This document shows positions 31,201 to 37,984 of a DNA stretch of 64,000 bases, in pieces. The notes beneath the pieces were generated by a model, which worked only from the letters and a program-made list of their open reading frames with translations, had not been told where the DNA came from and ran no database searches. The first letter of the stretch is position 1; each line of letters opens with the position of its first letter. Source of the stretch: Arthrobacter liuii (GTDB lineage: Bacteria; Actinomycetota; Actinomycetes; Actinomycetales; Micrococcaceae); NCBI RefSeq assembly GCF_014639275.1, contig NZ_BMFW01000004.1:186001-250000 (forward strand). Direction: 5' to 3'. Made by a program: the position numbers and the translations under genes.

Positions 31201-32439
31201 ACTTCACTGGCGGTGGTTACAGCCAGCCTGCGGCATGCTGCCAGGATCGGTGAGTCCATCCGGCTCCAGCTGTCCAACCAGCCGGGCCTGGCTGGGTTCT
31301 TCGGAGCCGGCGCGGAGTCCTTCCGTGTGGTTGATCTTGAACGCGCCCAGGGCCTGGTCCGCGACCACGTCATTTTCTCGCCGGGATTCGGACGGACTCC
31401 GCACGGCCGGGCACTTCACAACTTCGGGCCGCTGTCCGCTGAGGGCGGCCGGGAGAAATTTGCCCTGGCCATGACCAGGGCCCGCCGCTCCTTGCACGTG
31501 CTCACCTGCTTCCGGCCCGAGGACCTGGACCACACCCGGCTCACCCACGGAGCCGTGGACCTCTACACGCTGCTGGACCGGGAGATTTCCGGCAACACGG
31601 ACCTGGGTACTCCAGCGTCCCGTGCCGCCGCCAGTGAGCAGGCTCTGGGCGCTGACCCTTTGGTGGCGGACCTGGGGGACCGGCTGCGCGCCCGCGGAGC
31701 CAGGGTTTGGCACCAGTACGACGGTGCCATCGACGTGGTTGCCGCCGCAGACCCCCTGAACACCATGGGCCAGGACGATTCAGACCTTCCGCGGCCCGTG
31801 GCCATCGAGTCCGACGGCACTGCCCAATACCGCACCATGAGCGTGCGGGAACGCAGCCGGCTTCGTCCGCAACTGCTGGAGCGCCTGGGATGGCGGTACA
31901 TGCCGCTGTGGACCATTGAGGTGTTCACGGACCCCTCGTCCTGCGCGGACCGCATTGCCGGCTACCTGGGCCTGGAAAAGATGGTGCTGCCCGGCCGGAC
32001 CACATCGTCGGTCGGGTTCCTTGACGACGACGTTGACCAGGCGCTCAATGGAATTGACGCCGCGCCGGCGGCCGGTGTTTCCTACCTGCCCCGTGGCGCC
32101 AGCGCGGACCGGGACAACGACGGCAAAGGCCGTCACGAAGCCGGCGGCAGCCGGCCCGGGGCCGGCGGAGTGAACGCCAAGGAGGCGCCCCCGATGACTG
32201 AAGAAAATGTACCAGAGAAAGACATGGCCCACGGAGAAAAGACCACAACGGAAGAAAACCCTGAAGCTGTCGTACCCGCCGGCGCCGAGGCAGCCACCAC
32301 GGCGCCGGCCCACGCAGCAGGCCGCACCGAGGGCGTTCTTCCGACCAAGGCCGCTGAAGACGATGCCCGCAGCTGGGGCGACCGTGACGAAAACCATGAC
32401 GCATGGTTGAAGGAACAGAAGCCGCCGCACTGGGGCTGA
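28228..32439 (+). CDS. Large SF1 helicase-like protein with degenerate ATPase motifs
   Basis: 1403 residues, organised like DUF4011/SF1-type helicase proteins. The first ATPase segment at residues 304-330 reads SSPPGTGQTQTAINTIG: the Walker A Lys is Gln. Residues 330-830 are helical and coiled-coil-like. Motif II-like VVILDSEATSLQ lies at about 838 and the motif III region reads FGDSRIATP instead of GDxxQLPP. Residues 1100-1140 (REKFALAMTRARRSLHVL) correspond to motif VI. Residues 1150-1250 (RARGARVWHQYDGAIDVVAA to LERLGWRYMPLWTIEVF) resemble a Vsr/MTES-type endonuclease-like fold. An acidic linker and the tail KPPHWG finish the protein. ATP hydrolysis is doubtful; it may bind DNA or nucleotide without turnover. 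Alternative start GTG 28279. Confidence 0.75.
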   Translation: MPVWSRASRANAEKKAEVSVGQGHPEGSEELRKWLSGLKPVTGADTMLRFTKTPEGSIDLTSAHPSGLAQLMAGRRTRLSTLIRDRQQYVVAARASRNIRSKIFELANDRGIDAGYLSAGTVVWTSAVGGKPQRVSAPVMLTAISLTVRPGEDDFELQLTEQAHINPALVRHLKNIHGIVFDVNAVTRLAYSTARFDPQPVLDRLATLIRPIHGAETQHNLLVSTFADLSGNLDDPWINDSHPIVSSLATAAGGEVVDVDGPDPSRFPHLDNRHPQEELLLLDADTDQQYVIDAARAGDSLVVSSPPGTGQTQTAINTIGALVDAGKTVLVVGDRRASLNEVSGQLESLGLDSILFQLTGNVTAQQLKGQLVRAIVRNEKSLEPQLGNLHATLTEHRHALMDHVASLHNVRDRWGCSPYQAMQSLAELTSIHPAPATTVRLKRSVLDSIRDREELAGRLRRAAELGSFSKAATTSPWHGARLLTRKETEEAQDLVRSVAKSLPLLRDRMDAVAEHAEIRLGASFAEWGEQLELLVAVRGSLDKFTPDIFDRPVTDLISATAPSAWRRERGIEMASMQRSRLRRVAKEYVRPGVHIADLHSSLVLVQEQRALWAGYATTQRHPAVPSGLAEMNAMYRSLDQELAQLGQALRHTEDGGSLSTVPYAQLMDRLERLVADTDTLKTLPERTLLIENMREHGLGELLADLAEREVPEGSVAAELELAWWQSALEAMISGDDYLAMSDGDALRQLEAEYRLADNAHVASGAARLRWDLAERWRAAIAAQPRQAGLLRSLLKDGRVSLPALSAQAPDLIGTLVPVWSVSPYLMTGLLPAEQHFDAVVILDSEATSLQAVLPSIARARQVIAFGDSRIATPRTFTVGVERLAPGESAHHRVESAFTALSAVLPVWRLNVVYRAVDEDLVLQLSKNFYDGGLRRLPEGQAATGLDRSLLVEYLPDGTGLPSADHEGVESVVAEVNRVVELVFQHARMRPRTSLAVVTASLRHAARIGESIRLQLSNQPGLAGFFGAGAESFRVVDLERAQGLVRDHVIFSPGFGRTPHGRALHNFGPLSAEGGREKFALAMTRARRSLHVLTCFRPEDLDHTRLTHGAVDLYTLLDREISGNTDLGTPASRAAASEQALGADPLVADLGDRLRARGARVWHQYDGAIDVVAAADPLNTMGQDDSDLPRPVAIESDGTAQYRTMSVRERSRLRPQLLERLGWRYMPLWTIEVFTDPSSCADRIAGYLGLEKMVLPGRTTSSVGFLDDDVDQALNGIDAAPAAGVSYLPRGASADRDNDGKGRHEAGGSRPGAGGVNAKEAPPMTEENVPEKDMAHGEKTTTEENPEAVVPAGAEAATTAPAHAAGRTEGVLPTKAAEDDARSWGDRDENHDAWLKEQKPPHWG

Positions 32440-32451
32440 CCCGCCATGGGT

Positions 32452-33180
32452 TTACGGCGGGCCGACCAGGACGAAGAACAGCCGGCCCTGGGTAGAGGCT
32501 CCGGCCAGGCGTGATGATTGTTCCGCGTTGGCTGCGACTACGATCAGCCCGTCCGTTTCACTGGTGCCCAGCCATTGTCCGCTCTGGCCGCCCTTGTTCG
32601 AGGTCCACAGAACGGGGACGGCAGACGCGAGCACTTCGGAGGGACCCTGCTGGTCGAACCCGTTGGCCGACGTAAGCACCACGTTGACGAGCTGGCCCGG
32701 AGAGACCAGCTGGATGGACGAGGCATCCGCCATCCGCAGTGGAACGGCGGCTGAACCGGGAGGGGTACCAGCCAGGAGTCCGGGCCCCAGGAGTTGGGCG
32801 TCGGTCAGGAGCTGGCCCTTGCGCATCGGCGCGGCGAGCTGCTTGCCCGCTGCTGCGGCATCATCCTTGAGGAAACCATCGGCCACCATTCCCGGCGGAA
32901 CCTGCACGCGGGCCAGATTTGCGTCCGTCAGCACGGTTCCGGCGGGAAGATCCCGGACAGCACCCAGTGCGGTGACGGTGGAGAGCGGGGCAGGAGTGAG
33001 CTGCTGGACGGCGATGGCTGCAGCTGCGCACAACAGCAGTGCCGCGGCGAGGCGGCGGTTGCGGCTCAACCAGCCGGCAACCCGGGCCGGCAGGGGACGG
33101 TTCCCGGGGCGCCGGCTGATGTCACGGGCGCTGGCGGGGAACCGGAGGCCGTCACGGCGACGGCGGGAAAGTATGGGCAT
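32452..33180 (-). CDS. SAF domain protein, CpaB/RcpC-like
   Basis: 242 residues: a basic cytoplasmic N-terminus with many Arg, one helix (LAAALLLCAAAAIAV, about residues 43-58) and an extracytoplasmic SAF domain with LPAGTVLTDANLARVQVPPGMVADG. This architecture is found in CpaB/RcpC proteins of Flp pilus systems, but no tad/flp genes are adjacent. The rest is specific to actinobacteria. Role unknown. It has a leaderless-type -10 box 6 nt before its ATG. Confidence 0.78.
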   Translation of the reverse strand: MPILSRRRRDGLRFPASARDISRRPGNRPLPARVAGWLSRNRRLAAALLLCAAAAIAVQQLTPAPLSTVTALGAVRDLPAGTVLTDANLARVQVPPGMVADGFLKDDAAAAGKQLAAPMRKGQLLTDAQLLGPGLLAGTPPGSAAVPLRMADASSIQLVSPGQLVNVVLTSANGFDQQGPSEVLASAVPVLWTSNKGGQSGQWLGTSETDGLIVVAANAEQSSRLAGASTQGRLFFVLVGPP

Positions 33181-33186
33181 GCGCCC

Positions 33187-33192
33187 ACGCTA
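33187..33192 (-). promoter_or_regulatory. Candidate leaderless -10 box (TAGCGT) for SAF gene
   Basis: On the minus strand TAGCGT is followed by 6 nt and the ATG at 33180, without a Shine-Dalgarno sequence. Confidence 0.5.
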
Positions 33193-33292
33193 CGTGCGGG
33201 CAATCCGGCGGGGAACCGCGGCGACGGCTATGTGGACAAAGGCGGCCGGACGCTGGAACGCGCCCGGCCGCCGTCGTAATGGTTTGGCCGGC

Positions 33293-33565
33293 TCAGCTTG
33301 CGGCAGCTGCAGGTGCCGAAGCGGCGGGGGCGGCAGCGGGTGCAGCGGGAGCCGCCGCAGGTGCAGGGGAGACGGAGCTGCCCTTGGAATCGCGGGAGTC
33401 CGTGCGGTAGAAACCGGAGCCCTTGAAGACGACACCTACGCTGTTGAACTTCTTGCGCAACGTGCCCTGGCATTCGGGGCAGGACGTCAGGCTGCTGTCC
33501 GAGAACGACTGGACAATGTCGAAGGCGTGGCCGCAATCCTTGCAGGCGTAAGCATATGTTGGCAC
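33293..33565 (-). CDS. FmdB family zinc ribbon protein
   Basis: 90 residues. The N-terminal zinc ribbon has YACKDCGHAFD and SCPECQGTLRKKF, four Cys for one zinc. VVFKGSGFYRTDSR follows, the FmdB hallmark. The tail is a low-complexity Ala/Pro stretch. GTG 33565 is the start, with AGGAGGAG upstream. Family members are small putative regulators, linked in methylotrophs to formamidase control, but their real role is unclear. A CIRCE operator sits 55 bp upstream, so it is probably a heat-shock gene under HrcA, unlike what is known of the family. Confidence 0.9.
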   Translation of the reverse strand: MPTYAYACKDCGHAFDIVQSFSDSSLTSCPECQGTLRKKFNSVGVVFKGSGFYRTDSRDSKGSSVSPAPAAAPAAPAAAPAASAPAAAAS

Positions 33566-33619
33566 TGGTGCTCCTCCTCTTGGGCAAACGAGAGGTCCCG
33601 TGCTGCCAAGTGGAAACCA

Positions 33620-33646
33620 TTAGCAGTCGCAGGGCCTGAGTGCTAA
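33620..33646 (-). promoter_or_regulatory. CIRCE operator upstream of fmdB-like gene
   Basis: On the plus strand it reads TTAGCAGTC, 9-nt spacer, GAGTGCTAA: one mismatch to the HrcA consensus. On the minus strand a -10-like TAGAAT (33651 to 33646) abuts it, so transcription toward fmdB would start inside the dyad. No good -35 was found. Confidence 0.85.
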
Positions 33647-33675
33647 TTCTATCACTGTGCCCGACCAGGCCAGGC

Positions 33676-34296
33676 TCAGTCGCCGCCCGCCAGCAGCCGG
33701 TACCCGGAAGGAACAAGGACCGCCGGGACCGGCCTGTCGAACTCCTCTGCGGGAATCCGGCCGGCGGGCAGCAATTCGTCGTCGTAGACAACAGCAGCCA
33801 ACGGGATTTCCTTCCCGGCCGTGGCAAGGTGCCCCAGGAACTTGTCGTAGTACCCGCCGCCCTGGCCGATCCTGTTGCCCACAAGGTCCACTGCGGTGGC
33901 CGGAATGAAAAGCACTGATGCGCCGCCGGCCGTCTCCGGCCCGTGCCGGGGCCCTGCGGGTTCCAGGATCGGTGCGTATTTGCTGCGCTCGAATCCTGTG
34001 TCCGGGGTCCAGAGCACCCAGCTCAGCTCCCGCGCGGGTTCGCACACCGGAAGCAGCACCTGGTGGCCGCTGCGATGCAGGGCATGAATCAGCGGCAAGG
34101 TGGGTGGTTCATGGCCCACGCCCAGGTACACGCAGGCGATGCCAGGGCGGTCCCCGGTGACAGCCCCCGCCCATGCTTCCCCGTGCGTGGCCAGGGCCGA
34201 GCCCGCCGCCTCCAGTTGAGCCGGCGTCAGGCCCGCCCGCCGGCGCCGGTGGGCGGCCCGGATGTCGTCCTTGATGACGTTCGACTCCTGCAGCAT
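33676..34296 (-). CDS. 5-formyltetrahydrofolate cyclo-ligase
   Basis: ATP-dependent conversion of 5-formyl-THF to 5,10-methenyl-THF in folate recycling. The C-terminal signature is VGNRIGQGGGYYDKFL; basic residues for ATP binding are in the N-terminal IKDDIRAAHRRRRAG. 206 residues, full length. ATG start with GGGAGGA upstream. It is divergent from galU and precedes the CIRCE-fmdB region on the same strand; the CIRCE is downstream of its stop and does not control it. Confidence 0.93.
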   Translation of the reverse strand: MLQESNVIKDDIRAAHRRRRAGLTPAQLEAAGSALATHGEAWAGAVTGDRPGIACVYLGVGHEPPTLPLIHALHRSGHQVLLPVCEPARELSWVLWTPDTGFERSKYAPILEPAGPRHGPETAGGASVLFIPATAVDLVGNRIGQGGGYYDKFLGHLATAGKEIPLAAVVYDDELLPAGRIPAEEFDRPVPAVLVPSGYRLLAGGD

Positions 34297-34389
34297 GGTG
34301 TCCTCCCTGCATTGCCCGGTATGCGGCGGCCGTCAGCCTTATTGCCGGTTTGCCGCGCCGGGGGTTACTGAAATACTTGACGCTGACGT

Positions 34390-34395
34390 TAGATT
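34390..34395 (+). promoter_or_regulatory. Candidate leaderless -10 box (TAGATT) for galU
   Basis: TAGATT is 6 nt before the GTG at 34402, without a Shine-Dalgarno sequence. Confidence 0.6.
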
Positions 34396-34401
34396 AGTCC
34401 G

Positions 34402-35307
34402 GTGAACACCAGTAACCCCAGAGTCCGCAAAGCCGTCATTCCCGCAGCGGGCCTGGGCACCAGGTTCCTGCCTGCCACCAAGGCAATGCCCAAGGAAATG
34501 CTTCCCGTCGTGGACAAGCCTGCCATCCAGTATGTGGTGGAGGAAGCCGTCCATGTTGGCTTGAACGACGTGCTGATGATTACGGGCCGCAACAAACGGG
34601 CCTTGGAAGACCACTTTGACAGGGTGCCGTCCCTTGAATCGACCCTGGAGGACAAGGGCGATACAGAGAAACTTGCGTCCATCCAGGCCGCCAGCCAGCT
34701 GGGAGACATCCACTACGTCCGGCAGGGCGACCCCCACGGCCTGGGGCATGCCGTGCTCCGGGCCAAGCAGCACGTGGGCGATGAAGCCTTCGCGGTCCTG
34801 CTTGGCGACGACCTGATTGATGCACGCGACGAACTCCTCAGCGTCATAATTGACGTGCAGGCGAAAACGGGAGGTTCCGTCGTCGCCCTCATTGAAGTGG
34901 AACCCTCGCAGATCAGCGCCTACGGCTGCGCGGACGTCCAGGAGATTGACGGCGAAGACTACGTCCGTGTCAACCGGTTGGTGGAGAAGCCTTCCCCGGA
35001 GGAGGCGCCGTCCAATCTGGCGCTTATCGGACGTTATGTCCTGCACCCAGCCGTGTTCGGGGTCCTTGAGCACACCGAGCCCGGGCGGGGCGGCGAAATA
35101 CAGCTGACGGATGCCCTTGAGGAACTTGCGTCCGGTGAGGGTGAGGGGTACGGGGTGTACGGCGTCGTGTTCCGTGGCCGCCGCTACGATACCGGCGACA
35201 AACTCAGCTACCTTAAAGCCTGTGTCCAGCTGGCCATCGACAGCGATGACCTGGGTCCGGGCCTCCGGGAATGGCTGCCGGGCTTCACGGCCGGCCTTTC
35301 CCGCTAG
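34402..35307 (+). CDS. galU: UTP-glucose-1-phosphate uridylyltransferase
   Basis: Makes UDP-glucose for cell-envelope glycans. The N-terminal signature is IPAAGLGTRFLPATKAMPKEM-like (nucleotide binding), followed by DKPAIQYVVEEAV, RQGDPHGLGHAV and LLGDDLID (metal Asp). 301 residues. GTG start. It is followed after 4 nt by a RimJ-type acetyltransferase and then by sepX/glpR. In many actinobacteria a moeA-like glp gene lies between galU and rimJ; it is absent here. Confidence 0.96.
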   Translation: MNTSNPRVRKAVIPAAGLGTRFLPATKAMPKEMLPVVDKPAIQYVVEEAVHVGLNDVLMITGRNKRALEDHFDRVPSLESTLEDKGDTEKLASIQAASQLGDIHYVRQGDPHGLGHAVLRAKQHVGDEAFAVLLGDDLIDARDELLSVIIDVQAKTGGSVVALIEVEPSQISAYGCADVQEIDGEDYVRVNRLVEKPSPEEAPSNLALIGRYVLHPAVFGVLEHTEPGRGGEIQLTDALEELASGEGEGYGVYGVVFRGRRYDTGDKLSYLKACVQLAIDSDDLGPGLREWLPGFTAGLSR

Positions 35308-35311
35308 CATC

Positions 35312-35932
35312 ATGCGCGCTGGTCCCATCTGGCCGGTCACCCTCGAGTCCGGCGACCTGGTCCTGCGGCCCATCCGGTACCGCGACAAGAAAGAGTGGAC
35401 TGAGGTGCGGTCGCGGAACAGTGAGTGGCTGGCGCCGTGGGAGGCCTCCAACCCCGATCCGGGCGGCGGCCTCCCTGATTATCGGCAAATGGTCCGGTCG
35501 CTCAACCTGCAGGCCGCCCAGGCCACGGCACTGCCGTTTCTCATCACCGAGTGGCAGCCAGGGCTCAGGAACCCCGCGATCGTGGGCCAGCTGACGGTGT
35601 CTTCCATCGTCTGGGGGTCGGCCATGATGGCCACCCTGGGGTACTGGGTGGACCAGTCCCGCGCTGGACGGGGCATAGCCCCCACCTCCGTGGCGTTGGT
35701 GACGGACCATTGCTTCCGGGCCCTTGGCCTGCACCGGATGGAAATCAACATTCGGCCCGAGAACGGACCCAGCCTGCGCGTGGTGGAGAAACTGGGGTTC
35801 AGGGACGAGGGGTACCGGCCCCGCTTCCTTCACATCAACGGCAAGTGGGCCGACCACCGCTCGTTCGCCCTTACCTCGGAAGAAGTCCCGGAAGGCCTGC
35901 TGGGTCCCTGGCTGGCATCACGCCGGTCGTGA
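35312..35932 (+). CDS. RimJ/RimL-type GNAT acetyltransferase
   Basis: 206 residues, GNAT fold of the RimJ subgroup: LESGDLVLRPIRYRDKKEW at the start, LGYWVDQSRAGRGIAPTSVAL (acetyl-CoA loop) and MEINIRPENGPSLRVVEKLGF near the end. ATG 35312 is 4 nt after the galU stop, so it is translated from the same transcript. The open frame upstream of this start lies in galU and was not used. The substrate is not known; ribosomal protein N-termini are typical for the family. Confidence 0.87.
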   Translation: MRAGPIWPVTLESGDLVLRPIRYRDKKEWTEVRSRNSEWLAPWEASNPDPGGGLPDYRQMVRSLNLQAAQATALPFLITEWQPGLRNPAIVGQLTVSSIVWGSAMMATLGYWVDQSRAGRGIAPTSVALVTDHCFRALGLHRMEINIRPENGPSLRVVEKLGFRDEGYRPRFLHINGKWADHRSFALTSEEVPEGLLGPWLASRRS

Positions 35933-36001
35933 ATCCAAGTGGTTTGCCAGCGAGGGCACGACACACCGCGGCTAATGCGGCCTGAGCCGGCATGATGCTC
36001 A

Positions 36002-36007
36002 TACGGT
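36002..36007 (+). promoter_or_regulatory. Candidate leaderless -10 box (TACGGT) for sepX/glpR
   Basis: TACGGT is 7 nt before the GTG at 36015. It favours that start over the in-frame TTG at 36009. Confidence 0.45.
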
Positions 36008-36014
36008 TTTGAGT

Positions 36015-36959
36015 GTGGACTTCCCCCTTAGCAGCTCAGTGATCCTTGTGGTTGCCGTCGCGCTCTGGATTGTTTGGGTAGCCCCTTACGTCCTCAGGAA
36101 CCGCAGGCACCAGTTCCAGCCCGCCGGCGACTTCCTGGCAGACGCCCCCGCCGATGAAAGGCCGGACCCGCAGGCCGGCCTCGTCCTGAACGTCGCCGCC
36201 CAGCAGGAGAAAGCCATGGAAGCCAGGAAGAGTGCCGCATCCGTTGCCCGCACTGCAAGCACCCCACCTCCGGCCCGGTTCCGCATCCGCTACGGCCCCA
36301 CTGCCGTGGCCCTTGTCGGGCTGCTGTCCCTGGTCACTGCCTTCATTTCGGCTGTACTGCTTCCGTTCGGCATCGGTGCGCCCGCTCTTCCGCTCCTGTG
36401 CACGCTGCTGGCTGTCGGGTCGGTAGCGCTGCTGCGGTGGCTCGCTGTCCGCGACCGCAAGGCGAAGGTCAACGCGGCCTTCCGTTCTGCAATGAGTGCG
36501 CCGGCACGCCGCCCTGACACGGCCGAAACAATTCCGCCGAGGCCCGATGCCGCACCGGTCCTGCGGCCGGAAAGCCCCCTCTTCGATGCCGAAGCAGGCG
36601 AACCCAGGATCAAGCCGCTGACGGCAACGGAGCTCCGTGAGGCAGCCCTCGCCGTCGCTGTAGCTGCCGGCGACACCAGTGCTGCAGCTGCTGCGTCTGC
36701 CGCCCCGTCAAGCACCCCCTGGGAACCTGTGGAAGTCCCTAAGCCCGTTTACGTGGAGGCAGCCAAGGCTGAGCGTCCCGACCCCAAGCCGCTCGACCTT
36801 CCGGAAGCCCCCAAAGCGGTTGGAAAGCCCTCCCTGAAGCAGGGCGCTACCGCGGCGCCGGCGGCAGAGGCTGCCACCGCAGCGGAAGCGCAGCAGCTGT
36901 CCAAGGCACAAAGCGCCCTGAGCAACCTCGACGACGTCCTCCAGCGCCGCCGCGCGTAG
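36015..36959 (+). CDS. Membrane protein related to divisome protein SepX/GlpR
   Basis: 314 residues. An N-terminal helix (SVILVVAVALWIVWVAPYVL) is followed by basic RNRR, then two more helices at about residues 97-140 and a long Ala/Pro-rich, disordered tail. This shape and the galU-rimJ neighbourhood match SepX of Streptomyces and GlpR of Corynebacterium, which connect the gephyrin-like Glp protein to FtsZ. The assignment rests mainly on synteny and topology, not on a catalytic motif. The expected glp gene is missing from this cluster. Confidence 0.6.
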   Translation: MDFPLSSSVILVVAVALWIVWVAPYVLRNRRHQFQPAGDFLADAPADERPDPQAGLVLNVAAQQEKAMEARKSAASVARTASTPPPARFRIRYGPTAVALVGLLSLVTAFISAVLLPFGIGAPALPLLCTLLAVGSVALLRWLAVRDRKAKVNAAFRSAMSAPARRPDTAETIPPRPDAAPVLRPESPLFDAEAGEPRIKPLTATELREAALAVAVAAGDTSAAAAASAAPSSTPWEPVEVPKPVYVEAAKAERPDPKPLDLPEAPKAVGKPSLKQGATAAPAAEAATAAEAQQLSKAQSALSNLDDVLQRRRA

Positions 36960-36970
36960 GCCCGCGTCAA

Positions 36971-37000
36971 TTGGCGTTGGGCCGGGAAAATTTGTAGCCT
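36971..37000 (+). promoter_or_regulatory. Promoter of tRNA-Ala
   Basis: TTGGCG (36971-36976), 18-nt spacer, TAGCCT (36995-37000). Transcription would start near 37007, about 50 nt before the mature tRNA. Confidence 0.6.
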
Positions 37001-37055
37001 AGGGACACCGGTTCCGCACGAGCCTGGAGTACCTTGCAGGATGCCGCGGATCCCG

Positions 37056-37128
37056 GGGGCTATAGCTCAGTTGGTAGAGCGCTTCGTTCGCATCGAAGAG
37101 GTCAGGAGTTCGAATCTCCTTAGCTCCA
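37056..37128 (+). tRNA. tRNA-Ala (anticodon CGC)
   Basis: The cloverleaf folds fully: acceptor GGGGCTA with TAGCTCC, D arm GCTC/GAGC, anticodon stem CTTCG/CGAAG with loop TTCGCAT (anticodon CGC reads GCG), T arm AGGAG/CTCCT around TTCGAAT, discriminator A. CCA is not encoded. The gene is intact and is the left boundary of an inserted island; its 3' half is repeated at 42910-42957. Confidence 0.96.
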
Positions 37129-37133
37129 CAATT
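37086..37133 (+). repeat. attL-like 48-bp direct repeat within tRNA-Ala
   Basis: Left copy of a direct repeat whose core is GAAGAGGTCAGGAGTTCGAA and onward through TAGCTCC. It covers the anticodon loop to 5 nt past the tRNA. 46 of 48 positions match the copy at 42910. Confidence 0.9.
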
Positions 37134-37567
37134 TGCAGGGGTCTTCCGGTGGAAGTGATGGCCGGATAAACACTTTGGTAACACTTTGGGTCAGATGCCT
37201 GATGCCGTTCATGTTTGGGAAAGAGTGTCATGACGACATCCTGGGCCCGCCGGTACGCTTCGCTGGCCCATCTTCCGAACGCGCAGAAGCGTCCCCATGC
37301 GGCGGAAGTTCTTTCCACGTGATTGGGCCAGAGGGTAGTAACCCCACCTCGGGCTGGATACCAGCTCAAGGGCCGAAAGGGCCGTGGCTGGCACAGCCCG
37401 TCCTTTCAGTGGCACGGACGGGAACAACTGGCCACTGCGCCCATGTACTCGTAATCTGGCTCCAGATCTTCATATCTGCCCGCCGCGGCTGCAGCCTCTT
37501 CCTCAGCGCGGATGCTGCCCATCATCGCCGCGAAACCTTCCGGGTCAAACTTCACCATCCCCGCACC
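37134..37567. other. Non-coding left end of island
   Basis: About 430 bp without a convincing gene. It contains the arm-site-like repeats. Open frames here have no codon bias or recognisable motif. Confidence 0.6.
37169..37189 (+). repeat. Two 10-bp direct repeats AACACTTTGG, possible integrase arm sites
   Basis: AACACTTTGG occurs at 37169-37178 and 37180-37189, 11 bp apart (one helical turn), just inside attL. A third, nearly identical copy is at 42784-42793 near the other end. Confidence 0.5.
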
Positions 37568-37843
37568 CTATGAGCACGCTCCGACAGTGGGTCCGAGACC
37601 CGCGTCGCAACGTAGTAGCTCATTCCGCTGGGGTTGGCTACGATACGACATCGCAGCACTCACGGTGAGCAGAGCCCCGGTGACGAGGCCGATGGGGCTG
37701 ATGCTCCACAGGCCCATGCCGAGCTCCTGGGCGTGCGGCAGGAAGGGCGCCTTGTCGGCAAACAGGGTCAGGTCAACGTGGACCTGCGAGGGCAGGGCAA
37801 CCCAGGCGGCGGCGCCGCAGGTTGCGTGGTGGGCTCCCAACAT
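37568..37843 (-). pseudogene. N-terminal fragment of YdjM-type metal-dependent hydrolase
   Basis: The frame reads MLGAHHATCGAAAWVAL and, a little later, VTGALLTVSAAMSY, which corresponds to the start of the DUF457/YdjM membrane-bound hydrolases (usually MLGxxHAxCGAAAW...VTGALVTAGAAL). Those proteins are over 200 residues and next carry a metal-binding LLPDxDH motif. Here homology-like sequence stops after about 60 residues and unrelated codons follow to the stop. Two-helix topology only. Treat as a truncated, non-functional copy. Confidence 0.6.
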
Positions 37844-37984
37844 GGTGGCGGGGCGTCCTTTCACATCGGAAGAATTCGGTCTTCCCTTGATGTGTGCGGC
37901 CATCGCCCGACGGCTCACCAGAGACGACAAAGGCCGGGCCACCGGTGAAGGTTGCCCGGCCTGAGCCGTAAAGGATGCTTCCGG

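Noticed and set aside
37134..37980. An integrase gene near attL
   Set aside because: No tyrosine-recombinase motif (R...HxxR...Y) or serine-recombinase motif was found on either strand in the island.
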